Source: Rhizobiaceae bacterium
GTDB taxonomy: Bacteria > Pseudomonadota > Alphaproteobacteria > Rhizobiales > Rhizobiaceae
Assembly (NCBI GenBank): GCA_016742175.1
Contig: JACVCH010000009.1
Location: forward strand, 62,001-126,000
Reading direction: 5' to 3'
DNA length: 64,000 nt
Both the position numbers and the translations under genes were made by a program. The number at the start of each line of letters is the position of its first letter. Position 1 is the first letter of the stretch. The notes beneath the pieces were generated by a model that saw only the letters and a list, made by a program, of their open reading frames with translations, ran no database searches and was not told the DNA's origin. Of the stretch, positions 8,446-19,061 are shown piece by piece.

Positions 8446-10086
8446 TCATTCTGCGCCGTCCCGATCCGCCTTCTGCGCCCCGAGCACCCGACGCACCGCC
8501 TCCACCAGCCCGCTCTCCGGCACCGAGAACTGCGCCGGGCGGCTTTCGCGCCATTCGGTGTTGTCGGTGATGCCTTCGGCGGCCTTGGCTCCGGCGATCA
8601 AATCCTTGATTTGCACTTCGCCCGCCGCGCGCTCGTCGCCGCCCTGGATGACGACGCAGGGCGCGCCGCGCCGGTCGGCATATTTCATCTGCGCCTTCAT
8701 GCCCGCGCCGCCGAGATACATTTCGGAGCGGATGCCCGCCGCGCGCAGGTCTGCGACCATCTTCTGGTAGCGGCCGAGGGATTCGGTGTCCTTGTCCATG
8801 ACGAGGACGACGACCGGCGCGAGGACCTCAGTCGCGTCGAGCTTGCCGAGGTTCTTCAGCGCCGTGACGAGGCGCGAGACGCCGATGGAAAAGCCCGTCG
8901 CGGGAACCGGCTCGCCGCGAAAGCGCGAGACGAGGCCGTCATAGCGCCCACCGCCGGCGACCGAGCCGAAGCGCACGACCTGACCGTCCTCGTTGGTGAC
9001 GTCGAAGGTGAGTTCGGCTTCGTAGACGGGGCCGGTGTAGTATTCGAGGCCGCGGACGACGGAGGGGTCGATGCGGATGCGGTCGTCATCGTAGCCAGCG
9101 GCGATAACAATGTCCGCTATCGTTTCAAGCTCTTCCAAGGCGGAGGTTGTCGTGCTGTTCAATTCGTACAACTGTGCCAGCAGCCCCAAATAGTCCCAGT
9201 AAGGATGTGGCTCGCGGCGGCGATTTTGCTTGTTAACCGATATGAGCTTGGGATGGGCAGTTCTCAGCCGTTCATCCCAATCGGCAGGTGGTGAATAGTA
9301 CGGATTTGGGAACTCAACTGAGTCGTAGCCAATCTGGGGTTCCGTCATCTCTTCGAAGGCCACAGCCTTCAGAATGATGTTTACGGAATCATCATCCAAC
9401 CCAGCACCTTTAGTATAGTCGCCGCTTTCGTCCATGCGGCCCTTACCAAGGAGTGCGCTGACACCTTCTGTGCCAAACTTGTCGAGCTTGTCGATGGCGC
9501 GCAGAACCGCCAGTTTTTGAGTGGCTTCGGTGACGCCTATGGCTTCAAGCACTCCGTCCAGCACCTTGCGGTTGTTGACGCGGATCACGTAATCCCCGCG
9601 CTTGATGCCGACGGCTTCGAGCGTATCCGCCATCATCATCGCCATCTCGGCATCCGCCGCGACGCCGGGCGTGCCGACGATATCCGCATCGAACTGCATG
9701 AACTGCCTGAACCGCCCCGGCCCCGGCTTTTCGTTGCGGAAGACCCAGCCGGAGCGATAGGACCGATACGGCTTGGGCAGGCGTTCGAAGTTTTCGGCGA
9801 CGAAGCGGGCGAGGGGGGCGGTGAGGTCGTAGCGCAGCGACAGCCACTGTTCGTCATCGTCCTGGAAGGAGAAGACGCCCTCGTTCGGCCGGTCCTGGTC
9901 GGGCAGGAACTTGCCGAGCGCGTCAGTGTATTCGATCATCGGCTGCTCGACCGGATCGAAGCCGTAGAGCTCGTAGACCTCGCGGATTTTCGCGGTCATG
10001 GCGTCGACGGCGCGGATGTCGTCGGCATGGCGGTCGACGAAGCCCCGCGGGAGCCGCGCCTTCATTTTTTCCGCCTTGTCGACCAT
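8446..10086 (-). CDS. hisS: Histidyl-tRNA synthetase, with an internal low-GC insertion
   Basis: A 546-residue class II synthetase that charges tRNA-His. Motif 2 ([20 protein letters not shown]), the histidine motif [17 protein letters not shown] and motif 3 ([12 protein letters not shown]) are all present, as is the C-terminal anticodon domain. Rhizobial HisRS is usually about 500 residues; the excess lies at about residues 230-310, between the [10 protein letters not shown] segment and the [14 protein letters not shown] helix. The DNA here (about 9095-9545) is much poorer in G+C than its flanks (26 of 60 at 9361-9420). The start MVDKAEKM was chosen from conservation of the N terminus; an upstream frame extension is unlike the family. 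Confidence 0.95.
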   Translation of the reverse strand: MVDKAEKMKARLPRGFVDRHADDIRAVDAMTAKIREVYELYGFDPVEQPMIEYTDALGKFLPDQDRPNEGVFSFQDDDEQWLSLRYDLTAPLARFVAENFERLPKPYRSYRSGWVFRNEKPGPGRFRQFMQFDADIVGTPGVAADAEMAMMMADTLEAVGIKRGDYVIRVNNRKVLDGVLEAIGVTEATQKLAVLRAIDKLDKFGTEGVSALLGKGRMDESGDYTKGAGLDDDSVNIILKAVAFEEMTEPQIGYDSVEFPNPYYSPPADWDERLRTAHPKLISVNKQNRRREPHPYWDYLGLLAQLYELNSTTTSALEELETIADIVIAAGYDDDRIRIDPSVVRGLEYYTGPVYEAELTFDVTNEDGQVVRFGSVAGGGRYDGLVSRFRGEPVPATGFSIGVSRLVTALKNLGKLDATEVLAPVVVLVMDKDTESLGRYQKMVADLRAAGIRSEMYLGGAGMKAQMKYADRRGAPCVVIQGGDERAAGEVQIKDLIAGAKAAEGITDNTEWRESRPAQFSVPESGLVEAVRRVLGAQKADRDGAE

Positions 10087-10198
10087 GTCAAAAATCCGCC
10101 TGCGATGATTGGAAAAGCGCCCGAAACGGGCGCGCCGTGTCGTAACCGATAGGAGCGGATGCGGCAAGTGTCAGGGGATACTGGCCGACGGCGGCGCT

Positions 10199-10343
10199 CC
10201 CCCTCTCCGCCTCGCTGGCGCTCGGCACCTCTCACCCAGAGGGGGCGAGGAAACGGCGGCAGCGGCGACGCGTTTCCAGCCTGGGTTTCCTCGCCCCCAT
10301 CGGGGGAGAGGTGGCTCGGGCGAAGCCCGAGACGGAGAGGGGG
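10199..10343. repeat. Palindromic intergenic repeat, family B copy 1
   Basis: Bounded by CCCCCTCTCC and GGAGAGGGGG, with inner arms ACCTCTC...GAGAGGT and a middle part containing GGAAAC and TTTCC hairpin-like stretches. Related copies are at 18664-18811 and, with CCCCCACTCC outer arms, at 49197-49339 and 54181-54328. It fills most of the hisS-DoxX gap (10087-10403), which otherwise holds only the terminator. Confidence 0.8.
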
Positions 10344-10352
10344 CGACGCAAA

Positions 10353-10376
10353 AAAGGCGGGCCGGAGCCCGCCTTT
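10353..10376. terminator. Intrinsic terminator downstream of the DoxX gene
   Basis: AAAGGCGGGC / GCCCGCCTTT form a 10-bp stem with a 4-base loop; on the minus strand the stem is followed by a T-run, placing it 28 bases after the DoxX stop. Confidence 0.8.
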
Positions 10377-10403
10377 GGCGACCGGAGATCGCTGTTTAGA
10401 AAT

Positions 10404-10784
10404 TTACGCGCGGGCGGCGACGGAGACCGAGCCGGGGCCCGAGACCGAGAGGGCGAGGAAGCCGCCGGCCATGGCGAGGTTCTTGAAGAAGTTGTTGAAC
10501 TGGTTCTGGTCGGCAAAATCCATGTGGCCGATCAGGGCGGTGGCGACGCAGAAGAGTGCGAAGGCATAGGCGACGTAGCGCGTCTTAAAGCCGACGATGA
10601 TGGCGATGCCGCCGAGCACCTTGAGCGCGATGATCAGCCAGGTGACGAGCATCGGCGCGGGCAGGCCGAGCGAGCCCATATAGCCGGCAAAGCCGCCCGG
10701 CGCGGTGAGCATGCCGAGGCCGGAAATGAGGAAGAGCGCAACGAGAAGGATGCGGGCGACGAGGAGGACGGCGTCGTTGGACAT
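10404..10784 (-). CDS. DoxX/SURF4-family membrane protein
   Basis: A 126-residue integral membrane protein with four predicted segments (about residues 5-25, 47-66, 70-88 and 103-122). The second helix with ALKVLGGIAIIVGF and the short FADQNQFNNFFKNLAMAGG link before the last helix are typical of DoxX/YphA proteins. Members are linked to quinone or thiol redox processes and to oxidative stress responses, but most, including this one, have no known substrate. It appears monocistronic, ending at a strong terminator. Confidence 0.85.
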   Translation of the reverse strand: MSNDAVLLVARILLVALFLISGLGMLTAPGGFAGYMGSLGLPAPMLVTWLIIALKVLGGIAIIVGFKTRYVAYAFALFCVATALIGHMDFADQNQFNNFFKNLAMAGGFLALSVSGPGSVSVAARA

Positions 10785-10967
10785 GGCGAAGTGATTCCCT
10801 GGGAGGAGGATTGGATCGCCGGTATGTACTTGTGGCGAGGCGATTGCGCGAGACGTCTGGTGCGCGACGCTGCGTTCAGGATTGGTGAACGATGTGGGGG
10901 ATTGTGTTCACTGGGGGTGTTCGTCTTCGCGAAGGGGTCCTCATCGAGATAATCTTCCCATCCGCTC

Positions 10968-12359
<1,392 letters not shown>

Positions 12360-12404
12360 GCGGTGCTCCCTGTTGCCTGCCATATGGGGCATCGCCGGGA
12401 GAGT

Positions 12405-12842
12405 TCAAAGGAGCGAGGCGAGGCCGAGGACGAAAGCGTAGCGCGCGGTCTTGGCGAGGCCGACGATGACGAGGAAGACGGCGAAGGAGACGCGCAATAT
12501 GCCGGCGACGACGGTCAAGGGGTCGCCGATGATCGGGACCCAGGAGAGGAAGAGCGACCAGAGGCCATAGCGCGCATACCAGCCTTCGGCGCGTGCGATC
12601 TGGGCCGGCGAGGCGGGGAACCAGCGACGGTCGCGGAACCGCGTGACGAGGCGGCCGAGGAGCCAGTTGACGCACGAGCCGAGAGTGTTGGCGAGGCTGG
12701 CGACGGCAAGCAGCGCGAGCGGATCGGCGGCGCGCGCGGCGTGCAGGCCGGCGAGCACGGCCTCCGACGTGCCGGGCAGGAGCGTGGCGGAGGTGAAGGC
12801 GGAGACGGCGAGCGCCCAGAGGGCAGCGAGTTCGCCGGTCAT
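12405..12842 (-). CDS. YqaA/DedA (VTT-domain) membrane protein
   Basis: A 145-residue membrane protein of the YqaA branch of the DedA/VTT family. It has hydrophobic segments near residues 8-28, 36-62, 92-110 and 115-140, and the family's short re-entrant motifs: a G-x-x-N-W-x-L-G-R helix and the SWVPIIGDPLTVVAGILR stretch, which aligns with the conserved F-x-R/G-x-x-P region. VTT proteins move or flip phospholipids or support membrane homeostasis; no specific role is known for this branch. It lies directly upstream of fumC on the same strand. Confidence 0.8.
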   Translation of the reverse strand: MTGELAALWALAVSAFTSATLLPGTSEAVLAGLHAARAADPLALLAVASLANTLGSCVNWLLGRLVTRFRDRRWFPASPAQIARAEGWYARYGLWSLFLSWVPIIGDPLTVVAGILRVSFAVFLVIVGLAKTARYAFVLGLASLL

Positions 12843-12924
12843 GCGTGGAAAAGCGATGCGGTCATGCCGCTTGGTGCCCTGCGGTGCCGATGCTGGCAAG
12901 GGGGGAGGAGGCGGGCACGAAAAA

Positions 12925-12943
12925 GGGCGCCGCGGGGGCGCCC
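12925..12943. terminator. Intrinsic terminator after the CsbD gene
   Basis: GGGCGCC / GGCGCCC stem with a 5-base loop, followed on the minus strand by a T5 run; it lies about 20 bases after the CsbD stop. Confidence 0.7.
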
Positions 12944-12964
12944 GTCAATTCGAGGCGACAGCCG

Positions 12965-13135
12965 TTACTTGGCGCGTTCGCGCGCGTTGCCGACTTCCTT
13001 CTGGACCTTGCCAGCGGTCTTCTCGGCCTTGCCCTTCATCTCGGTCTTGGTCGAGCCCGTGGCCTTGCCGGCGGCTTCCTTGACGGCGCCCGCAGCCTGC
13101 TTGGCGGCGCCCTTGACCTGATCCTTGTTCACCAT
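12965..13135 (-). CDS. CsbD-family stress protein
   Basis: A 56-residue, highly charged, Ala/Lys-rich protein made of CsbD-like repeats (VKGAAKQAAGAVKEAAGKATG, then MKGKAEKTAGKVQKEVG in sequence). CsbD proteins are small general-stress proteins of unknown biochemical role, controlled by sigma-B in Bacillus and commonly by EcfG-type sigma factors in alphaproteobacteria. The second ATG (MVNKDQ) is chosen because AAGGAG lies 7 bases before it; the first in-frame ATG would overlap that ribosome site. A candidate EcfG promoter precedes the gene. Confidence 0.9.
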   Translation of the reverse strand: MVNKDQVKGAAKQAAGAVKEAAGKATGSTKTEMKGKAEKTAGKVQKEVGNARERAK

Positions 13136-13180
13136 CGTCATCTCCTTGGGAAACACCGACGAATTGTCGGGCGCGGGATG

Positions 13181-13205
13181 AACGTGGACTGTGACTTTTG
13201 GTTGC
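13181..13205 (-). promoter_or_regulatory. Candidate EcfG (general stress sigma) promoter of the CsbD gene
   Basis: On the minus strand GCAAC is followed after 16 bases by CGTT, one mismatch from the alphaproteobacterial EcfG consensus GGAAC-N16/17-CGTT, and the CGTT box ends about 45 bases before the CsbD ATG. The match is seen; use by EcfG is inferred. Confidence 0.45.
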
Positions 13206-13229
13206 AAGGCCGCGCGATCACGAATGCGA

Positions 13230-13256
13230 AAAGGGCGCCCGCGAGGGACGCCCTTT
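13230..13256. terminator. Intrinsic terminator after groL
   Basis: AAAGGGCG / CGCCCTTT form an 8-bp stem located 25 bases after the groL stop on the minus strand and followed there by TTCGCA. Confidence 0.7.
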
Positions 13257-13280
13257 CCAATCACGTGAGAAGCGGACTCC

Positions 13281-14960
<1,680 letters not shown>

Positions 14961-14995
14961 TTAGATTGAGTGGGATGGTTGGACGGGACCGGCGA

Positions 14996-15292
14996 TCAGC
15001 CGATGATGCCCATGATGTCGGCTTCCTTCATGATCAGAAGGTCTTCGCCGTTGAGCTTGACTTCGGTGCCGGACCACTTGCCGAACAGCACGCGGTCGCC
15101 TTGCTTGACGTCCAGCGGAACGAGCTTGCCGGCTTCGTCACGGGCGCCCGAGCCGACGGCGATGACTTCGCCTTCCTGCGGCTTTTCCTTGGCGGTGTCC
15201 GGAATGATGATGCCGCCCTTGGTCTTTTCCTCGGAATCGACCCGGCGGACAACCACGCGGTCGTGAAGCGGGCGGAACGTCGACTGTGTCAT
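14996..15292 (-). CDS. groS: Co-chaperonin GroES (10 kDa)
   Basis: A 98-residue GroES that caps the GroEL ring. It has the [22 protein letters not shown] start, the mobile-loop region just after it, the [20 protein letters not shown] segment and the final I-M-G. Normal length. It is the first gene of the groSL operon; the start is 64 bases from the CIRCE inverted repeat, indicating HrcA repression at low temperature and induction by heat. Confidence 0.98.
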   Translation of the reverse strand: MTQSTFRPLHDRVVVRRVDSEEKTKGGIIIPDTAKEKPQEGEVIAVGSGARDEAGKLVPLDVKQGDRVLFGKWSGTEVKLNGEDLLIMKEADIMGIIG

Positions 15293-15355
15293 GTGACTTT
15301 GATCCTCGATACGGATGATGGTAGGGGTTCCCTCCGTCCGGAGAACCGGACTTCG

Positions 15356-15382
15356 TTAGCACTCCCATCAGGTGAGTGCCAA
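15356..15382. promoter_or_regulatory. CIRCE element (HrcA operator) of groSL
   Basis: TTAGCACTC, 9-base spacer, GAGTGCCAA: the CIRCE consensus with one mismatch in the right arm. It lies upstream of groS on the minus strand. HrcA binds CIRCE and represses chaperonin genes until heat shock. Confidence 0.93.
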
Positions 15383-15463
15383 CTGGCCGGTGAGATAGGC
15401 CCGCCGCAAACGGGAGTCAAGAAGCTGGCCACGCGAAGACGATCCTCCTTCGGCTTTTTCGGC

Positions 15464-15823
15464 ATGTTCGGCCGCTCGTCCGACCTGCGCCAGCTCGACG
15501 CGGCGCTGCGCGGGGTGGACCTGCATCCCGCGCTCGTGCCCGAAGGCGTCAAGATGACCATCGTCAATCTGATGAAGGACCATGGCATCGACGAGATGCC
15601 GGAAGCCTATCCGGCGGTGGCCGAAATGTTCGGCTATTCGGTGATGGGCGCCAACGCCTTCGAGGCCGTGCATGGCGGCGAACGGCTGGAGGCGATCGAG
15701 GCGCGGGTGGAAAAGGCGCTTGATGCAGGCGAGGGGATGGACGCGCAGCTTCTGCTGCTGGCCGTCCACGCAAAGCTGATCCAGCCCGAACTCGTCGAGC
15801 GCTACGGCATCGAGGCGACATGA
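15464..15823 (+). CDS. Conserved rhizobial hypothetical protein (119 aa)
   Basis: A 119-residue soluble protein, mainly helical, divergent from groSL. It starts MFGRSSDLRQLDAAL, contains the EGVKMTIVNLMKDHG and PEAYPAVAEMFGYSVMG segments and ends in a helical tail with many Leu and Glu residues. I recognise it only as a protein recurring near groESL or HAD genes in Hyphomicrobiales; no function is known to me. The ATG at 15464 has no clear ribosome site; an upstream basic extension is open but has no ATG, GTG or TTG nearby. The HAD gene starts 69 bases downstream on the same strand. Confidence 0.65.
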   Translation: MFGRSSDLRQLDAALRGVDLHPALVPEGVKMTIVNLMKDHGIDEMPEAYPAVAEMFGYSVMGANAFEAVHGGERLEAIEARVEKALDAGEGMDAQLLLLAVHAKLIQPELVERYGIEAT

Positions 15824-15892
15824 AAGCGGATGACTCGGGCGCGGCGTTCCGCTAGATGCGGGACCATCTCCAATCGCGCTGACGAGCCTGAA

Positions 15893-16744
15893 ATGCCCAA
15901 TCTGATCGACACTCTGGACGACCTCGCCGACGGCTATTCCGTCATTTTGAGCGATGTCTGGGGCGTGGTCCACAATGGCGTCGACCCCTTTCCGGATGCC
16001 TGCGCGGCGCTGAAGCGCGCACGAGAAAAGGGCAAGATCGTCATCCTCATCACCAATTCGCCGCGCGTGCGCGACGACGTGGAGGACCAGTTGGCCGCGA
16101 TCGGCGTGCCGCGCGACTGCTGGGACTATCTGGTGACTTCCGGCGACGTGACGCGCGACCTGATCGCCGAAGGGCCGCGCCGCATCTTCCATCTCGGCCT
16201 CGACCGCGACCTCTCACTCTATGACGGGCTCGACGTCGAACTGGTCGAGGAGCAGGAGGCGTCGGGCGTCGTGTGCACCGGCATGTTCGATGACGAGACG
16301 GAGACGCCCGAGGACTATGCGGAGATGCTGCGGCGCTTCCGCTCTCGCGACCTGCCCTTCATCTGCGCCAATCCCGACATCGTGGTGGAGCGCGGCGACA
16401 AGCTCGTCTGGTGCGCCGGCGCGCTCGCCCGTGACTATGCGCAGCTCGGCGGCCGATCCTTCGTCGCCGGCAAGCCGCACCAGCCGATCTATGTCGCAGC
16501 GCTGATCCTCGCCGCACAGGCGCTCGGTCGCCAGGTCAAGCCGCGCGACGTGCTGGCGATCGGCGACGGCGTGATGACCGACGTCAAGGGTGCGGTGTCG
16601 AACGACATCGACATATTGTTCGTCACCGCCGGCATCCACGCCCGCGAATATGATGCCGATGGCGCCCCGGACGTGACGCGCCTCGCGACCTTCCTCGACA
16701 GCCACGGCTATGCGCCCGTGGCTTCCATTCCACGACTTCGTTAG
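15893..16744 (+). CDS. HAD-superfamily IIA hydrolase (TIGR01459-like)
   Basis: A 283-residue HAD phosphatase of subclass IIA. Motif I is ILSDVWGVVHNG (the nucleophile Asp-x-Trp variant of DxD), motif II is ILITNSPR, and motifs III/IV are at GKPHQPIY and IGDGVMTDVKGA. The family is related to NagD and 4-nitrophenylphosphatases; the wwG-V-V-H-N variant with Trp after the nucleophile is typical of the alphaproteobacterial group annotated TIGR01459, whose substrate is unknown. It is followed by ribF after 15 bases; HAD phosphatases sometimes supply the missing dephosphorylation step of riboflavin synthesis, so a flavin link is a possibility, not a conclusion. Confidence 0.85.
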   Translation: MPNLIDTLDDLADGYSVILSDVWGVVHNGVDPFPDACAALKRAREKGKIVILITNSPRVRDDVEDQLAAIGVPRDCWDYLVTSGDVTRDLIAEGPRRIFHLGLDRDLSLYDGLDVELVEEQEASGVVCTGMFDDETETPEDYAEMLRRFRSRDLPFICANPDIVVERGDKLVWCAGALARDYAQLGGRSFVAGKPHQPIYVAALILAAQALGRQVKPRDVLAIGDGVMTDVKGAVSNDIDILFVTAGIHAREYDADGAPDVTRLATFLDSHGYAPVASIPRLR

Positions 16745-16759
16745 GTGACCCTAGGCTCC

Positions 16760-17752
16760 ATGACCGGCGATTTTGCCCATATCTGCGGAAGCGATGCGCT
16801 GCCTGAACGCTTGCGCGGCGCCGTCGTCGCGATCGGCAATTTCGACGGCGTGCATCGCGGCCACCGCGCGGTGCTCGACCGGGCCTTGGACGAGGCGCGG
16901 CGGCTTGGCGCGCCGGCGTTGGTGCTGACCTTCGATCCGCATCCGCGCACGCTCTTTCGGCCCGACATCCCTCTCTTTCGCCTGACCTCGTCGGCGATGA
17001 AGGCGCGGCTGCTTCAAGCCTGCGGCTTCGACGGCATGGTCGAGCAGCGCTTCGACAGGAATTTCGCCGAGCTGTCCGCCGAGGAATTCGTCGCGACGAT
17101 CCTCGTGGAGCGGCTCGGCATCGCCCATGCGGTGACCGGCTTCGACTTCCATTTCGGCAAGGCGCGCTCCGGCGGCCCGGCCTACCTGATGGAGGCGGGC
17201 GGACGCCACGGCTTCGGCGTCACGCTGGTCGACGCCTTTCGCGACGAGGGGGCGGAGATCGTCTCGTCGAGCCGCATCCGCGAATTGCTGGCTGAGGGCG
17301 ATGTGGCGGAGGCCGCCGGCCTGCTCGGCTACCGCTTCGCCGTGGAGGCCGAAATCGTCAGCGGCGAAAAGCTCGGCCGCACGCTCGGCTACCCGACCGC
17401 GAACATGGTGCTTTCGCCGGACGTGCATCTTGCCCATGGCATCTACGCCGTGCGGATGAAACGCGCGGATGGCGCGCTGCATGACGGCGTCGCGAGCTTC
17501 GGCCGGCGTCCGACCGTCACCGAGGACGGCGCGCCGCTGCTCGAAACGTTCCTGTTCGACTTTTCCGGCGAGCTCTACGGTGAGACCTGCCAGGTCGGCT
17601 TCTTCGCCCGGCTGCGCGGCGAAGAGAAGTTCGACGGGCTCGACGCGCTGACCGCGCAGATGAAGCGTGACGAGGCGGAAGCGCGCGCCGTGATGGAAAA
17701 GGCACAGCCGGTGGCCGAACTCGACGCGGCGCTCCACTTCGCCGCGCTCTAA
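16760..17752 (+). CDS. ribF: Bifunctional riboflavin kinase/FAD synthetase
   Basis: A 330-residue RibF. The N-terminal FAD synthetase domain has the nucleotidyltransferase motif AIGNFDGVHRGH and an S-S-R-I-R segment (about residue 165); the C-terminal riboflavin kinase domain has GRTLGYPTANM and ends with F-A-R-L-R-G-E-E-K-F. It phosphorylates riboflavin to FMN and adenylates FMN to FAD. The ATG at 16760 is preferred; a GTG five codons earlier directly abuts the HAD stop and is the alternative. The FAD/FMN supply fits many flavoenzymes in this window but is a housekeeping role. Confidence 0.95.
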   Translation: MTGDFAHICGSDALPERLRGAVVAIGNFDGVHRGHRAVLDRALDEARRLGAPALVLTFDPHPRTLFRPDIPLFRLTSSAMKARLLQACGFDGMVEQRFDRNFAELSAEEFVATILVERLGIAHAVTGFDFHFGKARSGGPAYLMEAGGRHGFGVTLVDAFRDEGAEIVSSSRIRELLAEGDVAEAAGLLGYRFAVEAEIVSGEKLGRTLGYPTANMVLSPDVHLAHGIYAVRMKRADGALHDGVASFGRRPTVTEDGAPLLETFLFDFSGELYGETCQVGFFARLRGEEKFDGLDALTAQMKRDEAEARAVMEKAQPVAELDAALHFAAL

Positions 17753-17831
17753 ACATTTGTTTACTTGTGAAGGTGCCTCGTAGCGGGCATGGGCGATGGA
17801 TCGCGTGACGTGCGCGGCGAGGAGATCAAGA

Positions 17832-18632
17832 ATGTCGAAATTTGCAGTTGCCGGTCTGGCTCTTTCCGTCTCGACCATGCTGGCGACGCCGTCGCTCGCG
17901 CAGTCAGGCTGGTTTTCCGGCGACTGGAGCCTGACCGTGGGCGTCGCGGCGATTTCGCTCCCGGAATATGAAGGCGACGACAAGTATCGCTTCGTCGCCC
18001 AGCCGATCGTCTCCTTCGGCCGCCAGGGCACCGAGCGGCGCTTTTCCTCGCGCAACGACAACATCTCCATCGGTCTGTTCGACAACGGCGTCGTCCGCGC
18101 CGGCCCGACCGGCAAGCTCGTCTTCGAGCGCGACGGCGGCGATTCGGACGATCTCGTCGGCCTCGACCCGATCCGCTTCGGCGTCGAACTCGGCGGTTTC
18201 GCCGAAGTCTATCCGACCGACTGGCTGCGCGTGCGAGGCGAAGTGCGCCACGGCATCCGTTCGCATGACGGCCTCGTCGCCGACCTCTCCGCCGACGCCT
18301 TCATGAACCTCTCGCCCACCGTGCAGATTTCCGCCGGCCCGCGCGTCTCGATGGCCTCGAGCGACTATTTCGACGCCTATTACGGCGTCTCGGCTGTTGA
18401 ATCCGTCGCCTCCGGGCTCGCTCCCTATACGCCCGAAGGCGGCTTCCGCTCGGTCGGCGTCGGCGCGGCGATCAAGTGGGACGTGACCGACAAGGTGGAG
18501 ACGAGCCTCTTCGGGGAGTATTCGCGCCTGGTGGGACCGGCAGCGGATTCGAGCCTGGTGCGCCAGCGCGGCGACGAGAACCAGTTCACGATCGGCGTGT
18601 CGGCGACCTATCGGTTCGATTTTTCGCTCTGA
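17832..18632 (+). CDS. MipA/OmpV-family outer membrane protein
   Basis: A 266-residue outer membrane protein. A signal peptide ends at SLAQ (about residue 24). The mature part has alternating hydrophobic and polar stretches of a beta barrel, begins with GDWSLTVGVAAISLPEYEGDD (the MipA start with a strand then P-x-Y-x-G) and ends YRFDFSL, with a C-terminal aromatic-rich strand suited to the Bam machinery. MipA/OmpV members act as scaffold for murein enzymes or as small porins. GAGGAG precedes the ATG. The gene appears monocistronic; a palindromic element follows its stop. Confidence 0.88.
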   Translation: MSKFAVAGLALSVSTMLATPSLAQSGWFSGDWSLTVGVAAISLPEYEGDDKYRFVAQPIVSFGRQGTERRFSSRNDNISIGLFDNGVVRAGPTGKLVFERDGGDSDDLVGLDPIRFGVELGGFAEVYPTDWLRVRGEVRHGIRSHDGLVADLSADAFMNLSPTVQISAGPRVSMASSDYFDAYYGVSAVESVASGLAPYTPEGGFRSVGVGAAIKWDVTDKVETSLFGEYSRLVGPAADSSLVRQRGDENQFTIGVSATYRFDFSL

Positions 18633-18663
18633 GAATTCCGGGGAAGGCGAGTCCGGCTGGAGA

Positions 18664-18811
18664 CCCCCTCTCCGTCTCGGCTTCGCCTCGACACCTCTCC
18701 CCCAAAAGGGGGCGAGGAACCCAGGCTGGTTGAGCGTCGGCGCTTCGGCGGCGCTTCCTCGCCCCTGCGCAGCGGGGGAGAGGTGCCGAACGCAGAGAGG
18801 CGGAGAGGGGG
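18664..18811. repeat. Palindromic intergenic repeat, family B copy 2
   Basis: Bounded by CCCCCTCTCC and GGAGAGGGGG with inner ACACCTCTCCCCC and GGGGGAGAGGTG arms. Same family as 10199-10343. It lies in the 429-base gap between the MipA gene and ileS; the rest of that gap (18812-19061) has short GC-rich inverted repeats near 18930-18990 but no gene I can support, and must contain the ileS promoter. Confidence 0.8.
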
Positions 18812-19061
18812 AACGCGGGTGCCATCCCCGTTCGGCCGGAAGGAAACCCCTTTATTCCCGTCCGAGCCTCCGCTAAAAGCGCCCGATGTCTGACTTGCCG
18901 ACCATGATCGCGCGGACGATACGAATTATTGGCCCGGCTGTCCGGGTGGCCTGATGGCTGCCGGACGGTCCGGGTTGCTGCCGTTTGCCGCGCCGCCCCT
19001 TGCGCGCGCTCCCCTTACCGACATTGATTGACGCGCGAACCTTGCCGTTCGCCACAGGGCC

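Noticed and set aside
18812..19061. T-box or other riboswitch before ileS
   Set aside because: There are short GC-rich inverted repeats but no T-box sequence, and T-boxes for ileS are not typical in alphaproteobacteria.
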